Shown here piece after piece: positions 32,940-44,455 of a stretch of 64,000 nucleotides of DNA. The stretch covers positions 18,071,770-18,135,769 of the forward strand of contig NC_052669.1 of NCBI RefSeq assembly GCF_016802725.1. The letters are read 5' to 3'. Within the stretch, counting starts at the first letter, position 1. The number at the start of each line of letters is the position of its first letter. Made by a program: the position numbers and the translations under genes. Origin of the DNA: Solenopsis invicta (lineage: Eukaryota; Arthropoda; Insecta; Hymenoptera; Formicidae). The notes under the pieces are model-generated. The model ran no database searches, was not told the origin of the DNA, and worked only from the letters and a program-made list of their open reading frames with translations.

Positions 32940-33460
32940 GTTCGGTACGCGCGTCATCGTTGTCGCTCGGTTTCCATTGCGCGTCTTTGAGTTTGATTCG
33001 TTTTCATCGCATTTTTGCGATTGCCCTATTTTCATCGCTTACTCCGTTTTTCTCGCGAGTTTTCCCTTGGCAACAAGCCTCCGTTTGCGCATATTCCCAT
33101 AAAGCGTCGTGCGTCTTAGACAGGTGAATATTCGCGTTTCCGATTGTCTTTTTTGATCCCGATTTCTGCGCTGTTCTCGCGCTCCGCGATCACAATTATT
33201 CATAATTCAGTCACCGATGCGTGCGGACGTATCTGTACATTTTTTCATTTAAGTTTTTCAAGCGTGTCGATATTCTTGTATCCCGTTTTCGCAAAAGCTG
33301 TACTGTGTTCAAAGTTTTTTAAATAAAGTTATTAAAGAAATTAGAGAATTAGCCAGCAATTCTCGACCGCGCGTTTTCTTGTGAGTTATTTGGTGCGAAA
33401 CGCGCGGACAGGGCACAAGCCTCAGATTTTGAGAGTCATTCTCGAATCGAACATTTTTTC
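32940..33460. mobile_element. 521-bp GC-richer insertion bordered by 91-bp direct repeats
   Basis: The block is absent from R1 at the equivalent point and is flanked by 91-bp direct repeats (32849-32939, 33461-33551). It is CpG-richer than its surroundings, has AATAAAGTTATT near 33321 and a TTTGGTGCGAAACGCG segment near 33390, which resembles an LTR/primer-site junction of retrotransposons. That is suggestive only. It could instead be a promoter-bearing duplication upstream of the ATG at 33593. Confidence 0.45.
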
Positions 33461-33592
33461 CAACTTGAAGCATATCAGAACAAATATTTCGTCCGAACAG
33501 AGATTTCTTCAGAACAAATTCCTTCAAAACAGAGATTACACCAGACAGATTACGAATAAACAAGTAAGAGTATAAAGTAGTAATGTTTCAAA

Positions 33593-34850
33593 ATGCCAAA
33601 AGTAAAAAGACTTTATTATCAACGAACTAAAGCTATTTTGGATTCAGTGATTAATATTGTACAGAGTTATAATTCGGTTGCATTAAAAAGCATATTTTCA
33701 GTTTCAAATATTAATAATATTCCATTGTGTAAAAATTGTAATTCTGAAAAAGTATTAAATTATTTCTCATTAACGCAGAATATTGATAGCAATAATTACC
33801 ATTTAAATGATGATAATCTTGAACAAGAAAGTAATTTTAATGATTTTGGAGAAAGCACTGATGAATCAATAAATCATAGTAATTCTGATATTAATGAAGC
33901 AATTAATAATATTGTTAATGTTCATGAATCTAATAACCTCGTTGAGTTCGTCTAATTTTATATCACGGTTTTAAGCATGGGCTATTAAAAATCGCATATC
34001 TCATATTGCATTAAACAAATTAATAACAGGTTTAAAACCTAAATATCCGGAATTGCCTTTAGATGCTCGTTTTATTAAAAACTCCCAGAAAAGTAAATGT
34101 ATGTACAAGATGTAAGACCAGGGCAATTTCCATTTCAATTTAAGTAATTAGTCAAGCAACTTTTATCATGGCATTCTGTTTAACATTTGCAGTTTATTCG
34201 AGTTAATATTAATATTGACGGTCTCCCATTATTTAAAAGTTCAAGCAGTCAAGTATATCCTATTTCGTGCAATTTACAATTAGTTGAAAATAACAATAAT
34301 GTTAATATTGTTGGAATTTATTACGGAAATGAAAAACCTGCAAATGCAAACATATTTTTAGCAGATTTTACAGAAGAAACAATAACTTTAACTACACATG
34401 GCATAATAATTATTGATCAAATCTATCTATTTAAAATTAACGCTTTTATATGTGACTTACCTGCTAAATCTTTTATTACTTTTACGAAGGGTTATTCTGA
34501 TTATTATTCATGCACGAAATGTACAGCAAAAGGTGAATACATTCACGATCGAGTGAGCTATCTTTATTTAAATAGCTTTCCTTTAAGAACGAATAATGAT
34601 TTTAAAATAAAATTACAATCAAAACATCATACAGGTACCTCCTAGAATCTATCCTGGAATCTATTCCTAACATAGATATGATAAAAGATTTTTCGTTAGA
34701 TCCAATGCATTTGCTTTATCTGGGAGTTGTTCGGAAATTGATTGTAAAATTATGGTTAGAAAAACCTTGGAAAACCTTGATCTAAATTATCATTTAATGA
34801 AATGTCTAAATTATCAAAATTATTAGAAGTTCAGAATAAGTAAAAAAAGT
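33593..34850 (+). pseudogene. Large transposase remnant, N-terminal and middle part
   Basis: The first block (33593-33955) starts MPKVKRLYYQRTKAILDSV and has a CKNC pair and acidic linker. After broken frames, the second block (34187-34645) contains VNIDGLPLFKSSSSQVYPI, NANIFLADF, FICDLPAKSFI and CTKCTAKG. A third short block near 34690-34740 reads DPMHLLYLGVVRKLI. This order (DG.LFKSS, D.PA..F, C.+C, D.MHL...G) is that of a transposase family common in insect and cnidarian genomes, often annotated only as uncharacterised. Multiple stops and frameshifts show that it is dead. Related fragments lie at 26376 and 40448. Confidence 0.7.
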
Positions 34851-36325
34851 TTTGTTTACTAGTGTTATTATAGCCTATATGTCGTAAAACAAATCGACGT
34901 AAATTCGACTATTGTGTAACAGACAGGCGATTTTCGTAAGTCTTAGATTTTTTAGAAATGGATTTAAATTGTTACTGTTAAAAGATAAGTTAGACAAATT
35001 AGAGAGTAAGTTATTAATCAAATAGTTAATTAGTTAATTAATTTTTTGCATATTTTAATATTTTCAGACATTTTTAATAAATGTGAAAAATTTTTTTATA
35101 CTTGAGATTTTTAAGATTTCAGCTATTACTAGCGCTTAAAATTTTTAAAAATTTATATTTAAAAAAATTTTTTTAATTTACTTTTTTACATTTACTTCTT
35201 AATTCTAGGACCACATTTTAATGTCATATTTACTTTTGCTCTTTCCTCAAATATTTCAATTTTCACAGATTTTCCATGATTTTTCATGATTATCTAAAAA
35301 ACTGGACGTGATGAAGCAAAATGGTTTACAAATTCATATTCAACAACCCAAAATCTATATGAAACATCTACTCTGGTTTGAGATAACTCTCAAAATTTTT
35401 TGTTGTTGTCCTGTATTATCATATTTTATGTCGTAAATCGTCGAAAATGATAAAATAAATAAATTTAACAATCTGAATTTAACGACTCGTTGTTCATTTA
35501 CAAATAAATTTAAAAAAAAAGTATAGCAACAAAGTAGACGTAACGAAGTTAGAGTTTTACTTGCGAACTTCAGTAATGACTTTACTAATATGAAAAACGT
35601 GAAGAGATTTTTTTTTTTTTTGTTGACTATTCGGATACCTGCCTACGAAGAATTTGAGCGGGAAATTTATCCATTCGAATACTGCATTGTAGAACACGTT
35701 CCACGTTCTATTTTGAAGTTGAAATTCCGTCGTTTGTATACTTTACTTCATACCAAGATAGGAGACGGTAGAATATAATAGAAGAGGGACGCGGGAGTAG
35801 ACGAAGAGGGGGAGGGGAGTAGATTGCCATCAAAAAAGGTTTTTAAAGAACCGAGGCGCACACCAAGAGAAAATAAATTCTTCGCCAGGTAAGCTTATCA
35901 GAGAAATCGGAGAAGATCGAGACGCCGGCAATGAAGTCAACCGACGATGAAGATGTCGATTAACTAAGCAAAAAAAATAAAACGGTAGATTAATCAGTTC
36001 ATGAGAAGATCAAGAAAAAAGTTTGCAACATTTTTTAACTAAATGGCTCATGTTAATTTACTCGTCACAGTATAAAAACTTCAGAGTGAAAGAAAGTAAT
36101 GTGAATTTAAGGAATTTGGCTGCTTTTTCAAGTTTGTTCTAAAGTTTATAATTTTTTTTTTGGATTATTTTTTTTCAATAATTTAAGGTAAATAATTAAA
36201 AAGATTTAAGATCCAACTTTGCTCGAAAGATTTATTCAGCGATTGCTATATTATTTGAATAGTTGATTGCTAGAAAATACTTGTTACATACGAATCAGCA
36301 TTTCTCTTGCATATATTATATACAC
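34851..36325. other. No gene recognised
   Basis: AT-rich. A purine-rich GA tract sits at 35780-35830. The 62-aa frame at 35590-35778 (Phe run after MKNVKR) has no recognised domain. Confidence 0.5.
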
Positions 36326-36328
36326 ATA

Positions 36329-37108
36329 GTTGGGTAATAAATTTTTTCAACTAAATTAAGTTAGGGTTGATGATACATAAAATTAATTTAGTTACGTCAA
36401 AAGTTATATAAATAAAAAATTAACTCGGTTAAAGCTACATTATGATTAAATTAACTTAAGTTAAATTAAAAGTTAATTTTAAAAATTATTATTTATATAA
36501 AATTAGAATACCGTAATTTTTTAAAATTGCATTATTCTAAATAACAAAACAATTATATAAATTATCAAATAAATTTTTTGTTTTATTTATAATTTTAGTT
36601 TATAAGAAATAAAAAAAGAAGTATTGTTTTTTATATAGTCATGTATTCTTTTACAATTTTTACATTTTATGATTAAATTATTAAAAATATGATTTTACGT
36701 ATATAATGTAAAATATAACCTTACACATGATATATTGATTAAATATAATCGTATTAAAAAAAATTTATCATTATTAAAGTAATTACTAAATTTTAATAAG
36801 AGCATTATTTCAAAATAATCGGTTAACTTAAAATTCCTCGTAAGTCATCAAGCAATATTCGTATCAATAATAAACCATCTGCACTAAACATTCGTTCTAC
36901 ATGTGCTGAGAATAGTACTGATGTATTATACTGTCATTTATACAGATAAAAAAATTGACGTAAAAGAAGTTAATAAGTTAATGTATAAAAATAATTAGTT
37001 AAAGTTAAAAATTAATGCATTTAAAATTAACTAAATTAAGTTGAAAGTTATTAATTTTTTAACTTTTTGTTTAACTTTTAACTTTTTAACTAATTACTAC
37101 CCAAGCCT
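36329..37108. mobile_element. ~780-bp non-autonomous element (hAT-like ends)
   Basis: The left end TTGGGTAATAAATT and inverted right end GGCTTGGGTAGTAATTAG pair up. Subterminal TTAACT/AGTTAA words recur many times on both sides, as in hAT MITEs. There is no ORF, and the target duplication was not resolved. Confidence 0.6.
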
Positions 37109-38345
37109 GACTATATATGTAATGATCTGGAGAAGAGTTTGAGATTTTCAGGAAACATTTTCCCTTCCTTCGTGAAACTATCTCCTTTAAAGTGAGGAAA
37201 GAAACTGGTATTTCTCAGTGGTATCGACTTCAACGATGTCAAACGTGCGATAAAAATATTCATTTTGAAGAAATTGCAGTGTACAAAAAATTACATTTTG
37301 CGAGAAAATACTAAAATCTTTAAAATCTAATCCTTTTTATTTTTGTCATAGTCTTCACAAGTCGTCAATTAAAAAAAAACCAAATAACAAAATTTATTAC
37401 TTTCTCACTTTCCGCGGAAACTTGCACAAACCCTTTAATTATAAGTCTCTAAGAGACTTTTGTCTCATTACGTTTTGATCAATGTTTTCGTTATCTTTCT
37501 ATTACTCATGTCAAGATAGCGCTGACGAGATGCTGTCGATAAATCGCGAAAGGACGGGTGATAAGTCGACGTCGAAAACGGAAACTCAGTGATTCTCGTC
37601 GAACGTATTTATGTATATCGGATTCCGGTATCTCGCAGCGCAGAAAAGAATTTATGGCAAGTATCTAATGGTATTTTTATTTTCCCGGGAATCTCTCGGC
37701 CGTTTTACTATGTGTATACACAGCAGTACAGCGTGCATGTGTAGATCCCTGAGGGAGAAAGCGATAAATGAAACGAGAGTGAAACTTGCACCATTGTTAC
37801 CAGCTTACCTTTTTAAATACGTATAAGTTATTTGAAAATGGAGTTGGCCATCCCTCCACCTTGTCGTCCAGGTCTCTGTCAGCTGTGCACAGGAATGTTA
37901 GCTGATTATTGTGGAAAAAGGGCGCGACGAAAAGTAACTTCGTTCCAACGACAGATATATCGTTCCCATCATTGCTCTTTTATCTGGAAAAAAATTGTCT
38001 CGACGATTAAAGTCTGATTAATTAATCTTGTCACGTCCACTAAATTAATCTTGATTAATTACTATCGCCGTTCATGGGTAGTTTACATAATGCTGTAATT
38101 AACTATTTATTTGCGTTATCTTTCGTCGTCGTAGCTAACAACAAGCGACTTCTTACTTGTCTTATTCAGTTATATTTGCTCGTTTTGCTTAAAAATTTTA
38201 TAAAATAATACTTAAAGATTTTATAACATAATACGCAATGGATTCTTTCTATGTTTCATTGATCCATACAAGCAGTATTTGTCGGTAAATAATCTAGATT
38301 ATCTAGAATCTAGATCATCATTTATTTTTACTATATTTAAAATAT
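37109..38345. other. GC-richer unique DNA, no gene recognised
   Basis: 37490-38010 has higher GC and open frames of 60-70 codons (37611, 37832) without known domains or a clear exon structure. It could be an exon or regulatory region of a neighbouring gene. Confidence 0.35.
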
Positions 38346-38351
38346 TAGAAT

Positions 38352-38404
38352 ACACACACAACACACACACACACACGCGCGCGCGCGCGCGCGCGCGCAC
38401 ACAT
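38352..38404. repeat. (CA)n(CG)n(CA)n tract
   Basis: Continuous alternating pyrimidine/purine, with a (CG)11-type core between CA runs. Confidence 0.97.
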
Positions 38405-39920
38405 ACATATTACTAATAAAAACATAATCTGCTTACATAACACTGTCAGACAAAATTCGATTTTTTCGTCTTTGGATTTTGGAGTGTCATTTGTTCGAGA
38501 TTTTTGATCAATGAATTAAATTCCATGCTTAGAAAAAATCTATCACGTTTTTGAGAAAAATGTGATAATATGGCCAAAAATGATAATTTCAAATGTATTT
38601 AGAACGGCATTGAATTTAATTCAATTTTATCTACGCTATCTTAGAGTGCTATTTTTCATCTTTAAAATAAATTTTTTTATAAATTTTTTACAGAATGTTC
38701 AAAATTTAAAAAATGGTAATCTAAAGTCAAGATATGTATATGCAGACGAAGGTCTCTAATACTGATATACCATTTTACTTTTGGATCTTAAAACTGGTAT
38801 AGTATACACTGTAATGGTAGAATTGACACGCATTTATGCTTTTGTACGAATTTTTACTACCAAGTTATGGGGATTTAAAGTTAGGCATATTATGCATATT
38901 ATTAGAAGACAATTTTTGTAATACTGTTTCATATTTTGTAATTGATGTTTTTGCAAAACATAAATATCTGAGAAATTAGGTCCCGAAACTGACGTAGTAG
39001 GCATCAATCATAAAATAATAGAATTGATACATGGTTCCGTGAAGGAGTTAACTTTGCTAGAATGGTATCATGAAAACCGATTGAAGTATGTTGGTCTTAA
39101 GATTAAAAAAGTTTTGGTGGCATTTTTGATTATGATGAGTAATAGCAAAAATTATTTAGTTGCATAAGCAAATCGATGTGGACATAGATTAAAAAATCAA
39201 GCTTAAAATATACGAAAATGACAAAAACAAGTAAAAATGTGATATATTTTAAGTTATTGGTTAATGATGCTTGATGATAGACTCTGTTTCCAAGAAGAAT
39301 ATAGAAAAGTTATCGGACAGAGCCACAAAATAGTCTTTACAAGCAAAATTAATCACGAAAATTTGCCAAAAAAGATAAAAAAGCAGTTTTTTGTTATTTA
39401 AGGATGTTTTCACGGAAAAAAATTTTTTTTTAAATCAAGCAGGTAGTTTGCATGAAAATGCAACTATAATTAAAATACAGAGGTATCAAGTCTTATAAAA
39501 GACAAGATATTACAATTTGAAATATTTTTTTCGGCTTGTAAAATTAGAATTTTCCGTCAAAATGAAAAACAAAAATTAGTAGTTATGGATCTGAATAATA
39601 TTTACCACCAGTTAAAATTTCAAATTGATTCATTAAAAACTTGCAGAGAAAAAAATTATTTACTAAAAAACATTTTTTTAAGGTTATGGATGATAGAAAG
39701 AAGTTCGATCGGGACTTGAAAATTTGGAAAACTTAGTTTTCTTTAATGACAAAAAGATGGGTCAAATTTCAGACAAAACCGCCAAGGGGGGATTTCGATT
39801 TGTTTATTCGGCTAATAGAGCCTTTATTAATTTTTCTAGCTTTCCTCCCCCCCCCCCTTCCTCCAACAGATAGCAGAACTCCACACTTGAAATTCTACTA
39901 AGTTGCCGGCTATGTTGTGT
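38405..39920. other. AT-rich DNA, no gene recognised
   Basis: There is a C homopolymer at 39847-39859. No frame has a recognisable domain. Confidence 0.5.
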
Positions 39921-39929
39921 ACTACTATA

Positions 39930-40159
39930 CAAGGTCCGTGGATTGGCGTTGGAGGGGAAGGAAGGTCGTTGCATCCACTTCAACGATGTGGAACGAAAAT
40001 GGCGGCGGCCATACTTTTACTGCACACTCGCTCACTCACACAACTAATAGCTGTAGTACCTTACTATCTACGTACATACACTAACACTGACTCGCTGTCT
40101 CGAAAATGGCGGCTATGCAACGACCTTCCTTCCCCTCCAACGCCAATCCACGGACCTTG
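39930..40159. mobile_element. 230-bp hAT-type MITE, copy 2
   Basis: Same 230-bp sequence as 25397-25626, inverted, with its own perfect 8-bp target duplication CTACTATA (39922-39929, 40160-40167). I saw no base difference between the copies by eye. The 116-aa frame through it is not a gene. Confidence 0.95.
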
Positions 40160-40376
40160 CTACTATACACAGAGAAAAAAGTACATGATATATAGTAATT
40201 CAGTCATACATAGGGTTGAAAGAAATAACCGTAGATGTTTGTTGTTTTTTTAAACACGTGTTTTGTGTTAAAATTTCTATAATAAAGTCAATTTTAACAC
40301 ATACGTAGTTAAGAATAACTAAATACTATTTAACTCAAGAAACTGGTTCAAATTTAATCCATTAACATTATATATA

Positions 40377-40402
40377 AATAAAGCCAAAAATCTGGCTTTA
40401 TT
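40377..40402. other. Short hairpin
   Basis: AATAAAGCCA and TGGCTTTATT are inverted across a 6-nt loop. Confidence 0.7.
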
Positions 40403-40447
40403 GAGATAGCTAATAGTTGTGTACAAAACGAGCACTTATTACTTTGC

Positions 40448-40630
40448 TATCAGACATTACATGGATGCTTCAACCAGAGAATTGATAAAATGTTGCATTG
40501 CTCCTAATGGATATGCTTCTTGTGAAAAATGTGCTTTTTAGGCAGAACAATTAGATCATATGCAGACGTATGTTAAACTAGATGCTCCTTTAAGAACGGA
40601 TGAGAAAGTTTTAAATAAAATTGTTAAAGT
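40448..40630 (+). pseudogene. Short fragment of the 33593-type transposase family
   Basis: The frame reads DASTRELIKCCIAPNGY, CEKCAF, then LRTDEKVLNK. This parallels the D.PA+.F...G...C.+C....RTD segment of the family seen at 34450-34600. An in-frame stop follows CAF. No other part is near. Confidence 0.55.
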
Positions 40631-40674
40631 AAATAATTTTTTAATGAAAAGAAGGAAAATTATCTCATTAATTT

Positions 40675-40800
40675 TAACATTTTCAAAAAACATTCCTTTT
40701 TTATCATAAAAAATGTTTTTTAAAATGTTAAAAAAATATTGCTTTGTTCATTGTGTCGTTGCGAAAGGAGGCGTGGCTTTGCAGTTCTCCACCATTTCTA
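40675..40800 (+). repeat. P-like element end relic (matches 58305-58430 inverted)
   Basis: The segment with TTGCTTTGTTCATTGTGTCG and GGCGTGGCTTTGCA is the reverse complement of 58305-58430. That in turn resembles the subterminal part of the P-like element ending at 58286 (AAACCACGCCCC). Confidence 0.6.
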
Positions 40801-40986
40801 CTTCCATCACGATTCGCTCCTTTCACGTGATTCATGCTGCTATTTTTACACATCAGATACACTGTATTTATTTTATCTGCGTTATAATTAAACTTTCTAG
40901 TGTGATCTCAATTCTCTTCTGGTGATCCTTAGCCCTATCTACTGAGGCTCATTAATTTTCTAAAAATTTTATATTTATGTATTATA

Positions 40987-41448
40987 CAGGGTGTCAGGTA
41001 ACGATCGCCCGTGGTTTCGTGGATTGATAGATCAAGTAAAACTGAGCAGAAAAGTCCTGTACCATTTTTTAATATTTGCCATAGTTAACGAAAAAAAAAT
41101 TAATAAAGTCTGCGAATAAGCGCGTATCACCGCGCGCAAGGACCGCCCGCCGATCGCCGAGACGTAAGCAGCCGCGGCTGTAGGCGCGGCGCTGTGCGGT
41201 GAGAAAGGAAAAGCAGCAGCTGTTTTCCCTCCTCACCGCACAGCGCCGCGCCTACAGCCGCGGCTGCCTACGTCTCGGCGACCGGCGGGCGATCCTTGCG
41301 CGCGGTGATACGCGCTTATTCGCAGACTTTATTAATTTTTATTTCGTTAACTATGGCAAATATTAAAAAGTGGTAAAGGACTTTTCTGCTCAGTTTTACT
41401 TGATTTATCAATCCACGAAACCACGGGCGATCGTTACCTGACACCCTG
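40987..41448. mobile_element. 462-bp complete foldback, TA-flanked
   Basis: The whole element is one near-perfect palindrome of ~225-bp arms, starting CAGGGTGTCAGGTAACGATC and ending with its inverse, flanked by TA (40985-40986, 41449-41450). The inner part is GC-rich (CAGCCGCGGCTG..., GGCGCGGCGCTGTGCGG). This strong folding potential fits a mariner-type foldback MITE. Confidence 0.93.
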
Positions 41449-41452
41449 TATA

Positions 41453-42862
41453 GGGTAAAGTCGTCTATTATGGGATAGGGTCCTAATATAAAGTAGCGAG
41501 GTTTCTGCTACATTGATAAACGCATGTGATTGGTACTATCATAAACTTATTATTTTTAGGGTGAAATCTATTTAGTATAAAATTCATTATTACAACATGC
41601 GTGCAGTCGTTGAAAAAAAAATTTTTGAAATTGAATGTTGTCAAGATTTTTTGAGATGAGTCTTTAAATCTTATTTATTATAAAATAAACAAATATTTGA
41701 TAATAAATTCTGCATGCAGTGATAGAGTAAAGTCGTAAATAGAAAAATACGGGATGTGATGATTTGCTTAATTACAAATATTAGATTTGCTGATCGTGAA
41801 ACCGCATAGCATGAAACTTATAATATGAGATATTCAAAAATCACCATTTATTATTGCATATTCTGACTTCAAGAACTATTCAGAATCCTATAATAAAGTT
41901 TTTCATTGAGGACTGTCAAATTATGTGGCTTGAAAGTTATGGCTTTTAGCATTAGCACTGAGACTTTAACATATCTCGAAGAGAATATATTTTAAAGAAA
42001 AATGTTATACGTACAAAAGTTTTTGAGTATTAAAAGAGCTATTTGATTGGTCAACTGGATTTTAAATTTTAAGCCTAATTTGAATTGAGTAAGGTCCAAG
42101 TCGATAAAAACCATTTCCTATAAAAAAAAACCTTTGTGTCTCATATTAGGAACCCTTTTTTGAATTAGCAAAATCGGCAAATTTAATAAAAAAGTTTATA
42201 TACAACAAAGTATAACTATTATCAATTGCTAACTTTTGGCGATACAACTTAAATATATTTACTATAATTTGGATATATAAATAGGAGTTAAGGCTCCTAA
42301 CTCCTCAGCCGAGAACTCCACATTGACGGTAGCGACATTCCGTTGCGGAAAAAATTAGAACTAATACACGTGAAACATGACAGATTGACGATGAAATGTT
42401 ATCATGCATGTCATTTTGTTATTATGTGTTTCATTGTGAAAATATGACTTGTCTCGTATTTACCAAATTTGTAAAAATGGACCGCGAGTAAAGTTTCTTT
42501 GAATTTTATACATAAAAGTACATTTTTTACTCCTTTCAATAGCTATCCGTGTGTTTTCTTGTCTGAATAGACGTCACTGTACATGATTTTTATGACTATT
42601 TACTGACTGCTAGGCGAAAAAAGGATAGTCGTGACCGATATTTAAAAGTGTTTTAAAGCCATCTGATTAGTCTGTTTTATCCAAATTGGTATTATTTAGA
42701 AATAGCACGTCGGACAAAATTACGTGTCATTTCACGCAATTTCTCGCTTCTGACGTCATGACTTCAATATGGCCGCGGCGAGTACTCAGGAGCCTTAATA
42801 GTATAAAATACATAAATTATAAGCCATTAAAAAAAGGTATCTCATAATAGGCAACATTACCC
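41453..42862. mobile_element. ~1.41-kb TA-flanked non-autonomous element
   Basis: Ends GGGTAAAGTCGTCTATTATG and inverted GGGTAATGTTGCCTATTATG, flanked by TA. There is no ORF. It contains the TTAA-flanked MITE at 42292-42794, and the 462-bp foldback abuts its left TA. Confidence 0.7.
42292..42794. mobile_element. 503-bp TTAA-flanked MITE (piggyBac-like)
   Basis: TTAA at 42288-42291 and 42795-42798 borders ends GGCTCCTAACTCC... and ...CTCAGGAGCC, which are imperfectly inverted (GGCTCCT exact, then gapped). TTAA targeting is characteristic of piggyBac elements. No transposase is present. Confidence 0.65.
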
Positions 42863-42864
42863 TA

Positions 42865-43369
42865 TGTTTCAAACGTATATTATGTACAACTACGTATGAC
42901 ATTAATTATTTATAATTATTCATTGACTATTCTGACTAATTTTATTAACCCACATACTTTTTTTGTATGCGTCTAGCGTTGTAAACAAAATGTTTGTGGT
43001 TTTTGACCTGGAAATTCTAATTTTTAAATTTAGATGGCAATTCTAACTGGGTACAAAAATTATTATCGGAATGTAAATATCATTTAGTAATGATTTTATA
43101 ACAGTTTTCTCTCACAAATCAGTCAGAGAATTCATGTGCAGATGCGAGCATGCCTGTTTTGCAAGGGCAGATCTACAAAGTAATTTCTTGCTATAGCACG
43201 CACTATAGAATGGTAATGGCTTACGTCTTGAGTAAACATTATATAATTTTTCTATGTCGTAAAAAACTGTAAATTTATTGCGAAAATTAACACCTCACCC
43301 AAGGATCAACATGGGTCATCGCGATTTTATATGGGATCTTAACCAACTCAATATGTGGTAATATTTTTC
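42865..43369. other. No gene recognised
   Basis: AT-rich unique-looking sequence. Confidence 0.5.
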
Positions 43370-44362
43370 GCATTAATGTTTACAAATGTAATAAAGGTAA
43401 AACTTTGGAAAAACTATTCTTGACGACCTTGACCTTTATATATGTTATAGGCATGGATACTGAATAACTTTTTCTTATAAATTAATCGGCGGTCTCGTAC
43501 AGTTTTCGAGATATACTTAGAGAAAAAAAAAACAGTTTTTCCTAATTATTTCAAAAAATATTTATTTTACAAAAATATGTGTCAAACAAAAAATGAAGCT
43601 CCTAATAAGCTCTATAAAAAAGGTTATATACTTATTTTACCTAACTTCAATACTGTAGTTGTTATAGAAGAAAAACTGTTTTAAAATAATTTTTCTTTTA
43701 TTTTGAGTAGTTTTGCGTGAAATATAGATGATTGGGCAGGGGAGGGACTCCGGACGGAGCCTCTCCCCTGCACCCTTTCCTCATATTTTTTCTAACCTAA
43801 CCTAACCTATTATTATTTTAGTTGTAATTTGGCCAAGAATATCTAATTGATCATGTTGCAATATTAGATTTAAAATTACAGCCCACCCTCTTCCGCACTC
43901 ACCACGTCATTAGTAAACCGACTGAGACGGTCCCACGAGGTGAGTTAGGTTAAAAAAAATACGGGGGGCTGCAGGGGGAGAGGCGGAGTTCCTCCTCCAC
44001 TCACGCGTTTTCTGTACGACATGTAAAAATTTGAATTTGTCAGGGTTTTTTTAAAATGATTTTTTGATTATAACTCCTAAAGTATTGGAGTTGGGTAAAA
44101 TATGTATAGAACCTTATTTGTAAAGCTTATCACAAGCTTCCTTTTTTATTTGACATATTTTTTTGCAAAATGAATATTTTCTCGAATAATTAAGAAAAAC
44201 TGTTTTTTCTTTCTCTAAGTATATCTCGAAAACTATATAAGACCGCCGATTAATTTATAAGGAAAAGTTGTTCAGTATTCATGCCTCTATAACATATATA
44301 AAGGTCAAGGTTGTCGAAGGTGGTGTAGTTTTTCTGAAGTTTTACCGTAATAAAAACATTTA
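43370..44362. mobile_element. ~1-kb element with ~340-bp TIRs
   Basis: Left arm 43376-43735 and right arm 44010-44362 are inverted homologues (GACCTTGACCTTTATATATG, ATTAATCGGCGGTCT, CGAGATATACTTAGAGAAA). The 275-bp centre is GC-rich, with a GGAGCCTCTCCCC / GGGGGAGAGGCGGAG inverted pair and a CTAACCTAACCTAACCTA run. No ORF. Confidence 0.8.
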
Positions 44363-44455
44363 CTAAACATGTGTGTTTATTTTGCCCGCAATTTTGTGAA
44401 CTTGCTTCAAGACTTACTTCAAGGTGAAGAAGAGGGTCTACAACGACAGGTATGA

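Noticed and set aside
32940..33460. Solo LTR call
   Set aside because: No clear TG...CA ends and the flanking 91-bp repeats are too long for a target duplication; kept only as an insertion.
39903..40253. 116-aa ORF
   Set aside because: It spans a 230-bp MITE and its flanks; copies elsewhere show that it is TIR sequence.
43798..43812. Telomere-like CTAACCTAACCTAACCTA
   Set aside because: Only three units of a 5-bp word inside an element; insect telomeric repeats are usually TTAGG arrays of much greater length, so chance or element sequence is likelier.
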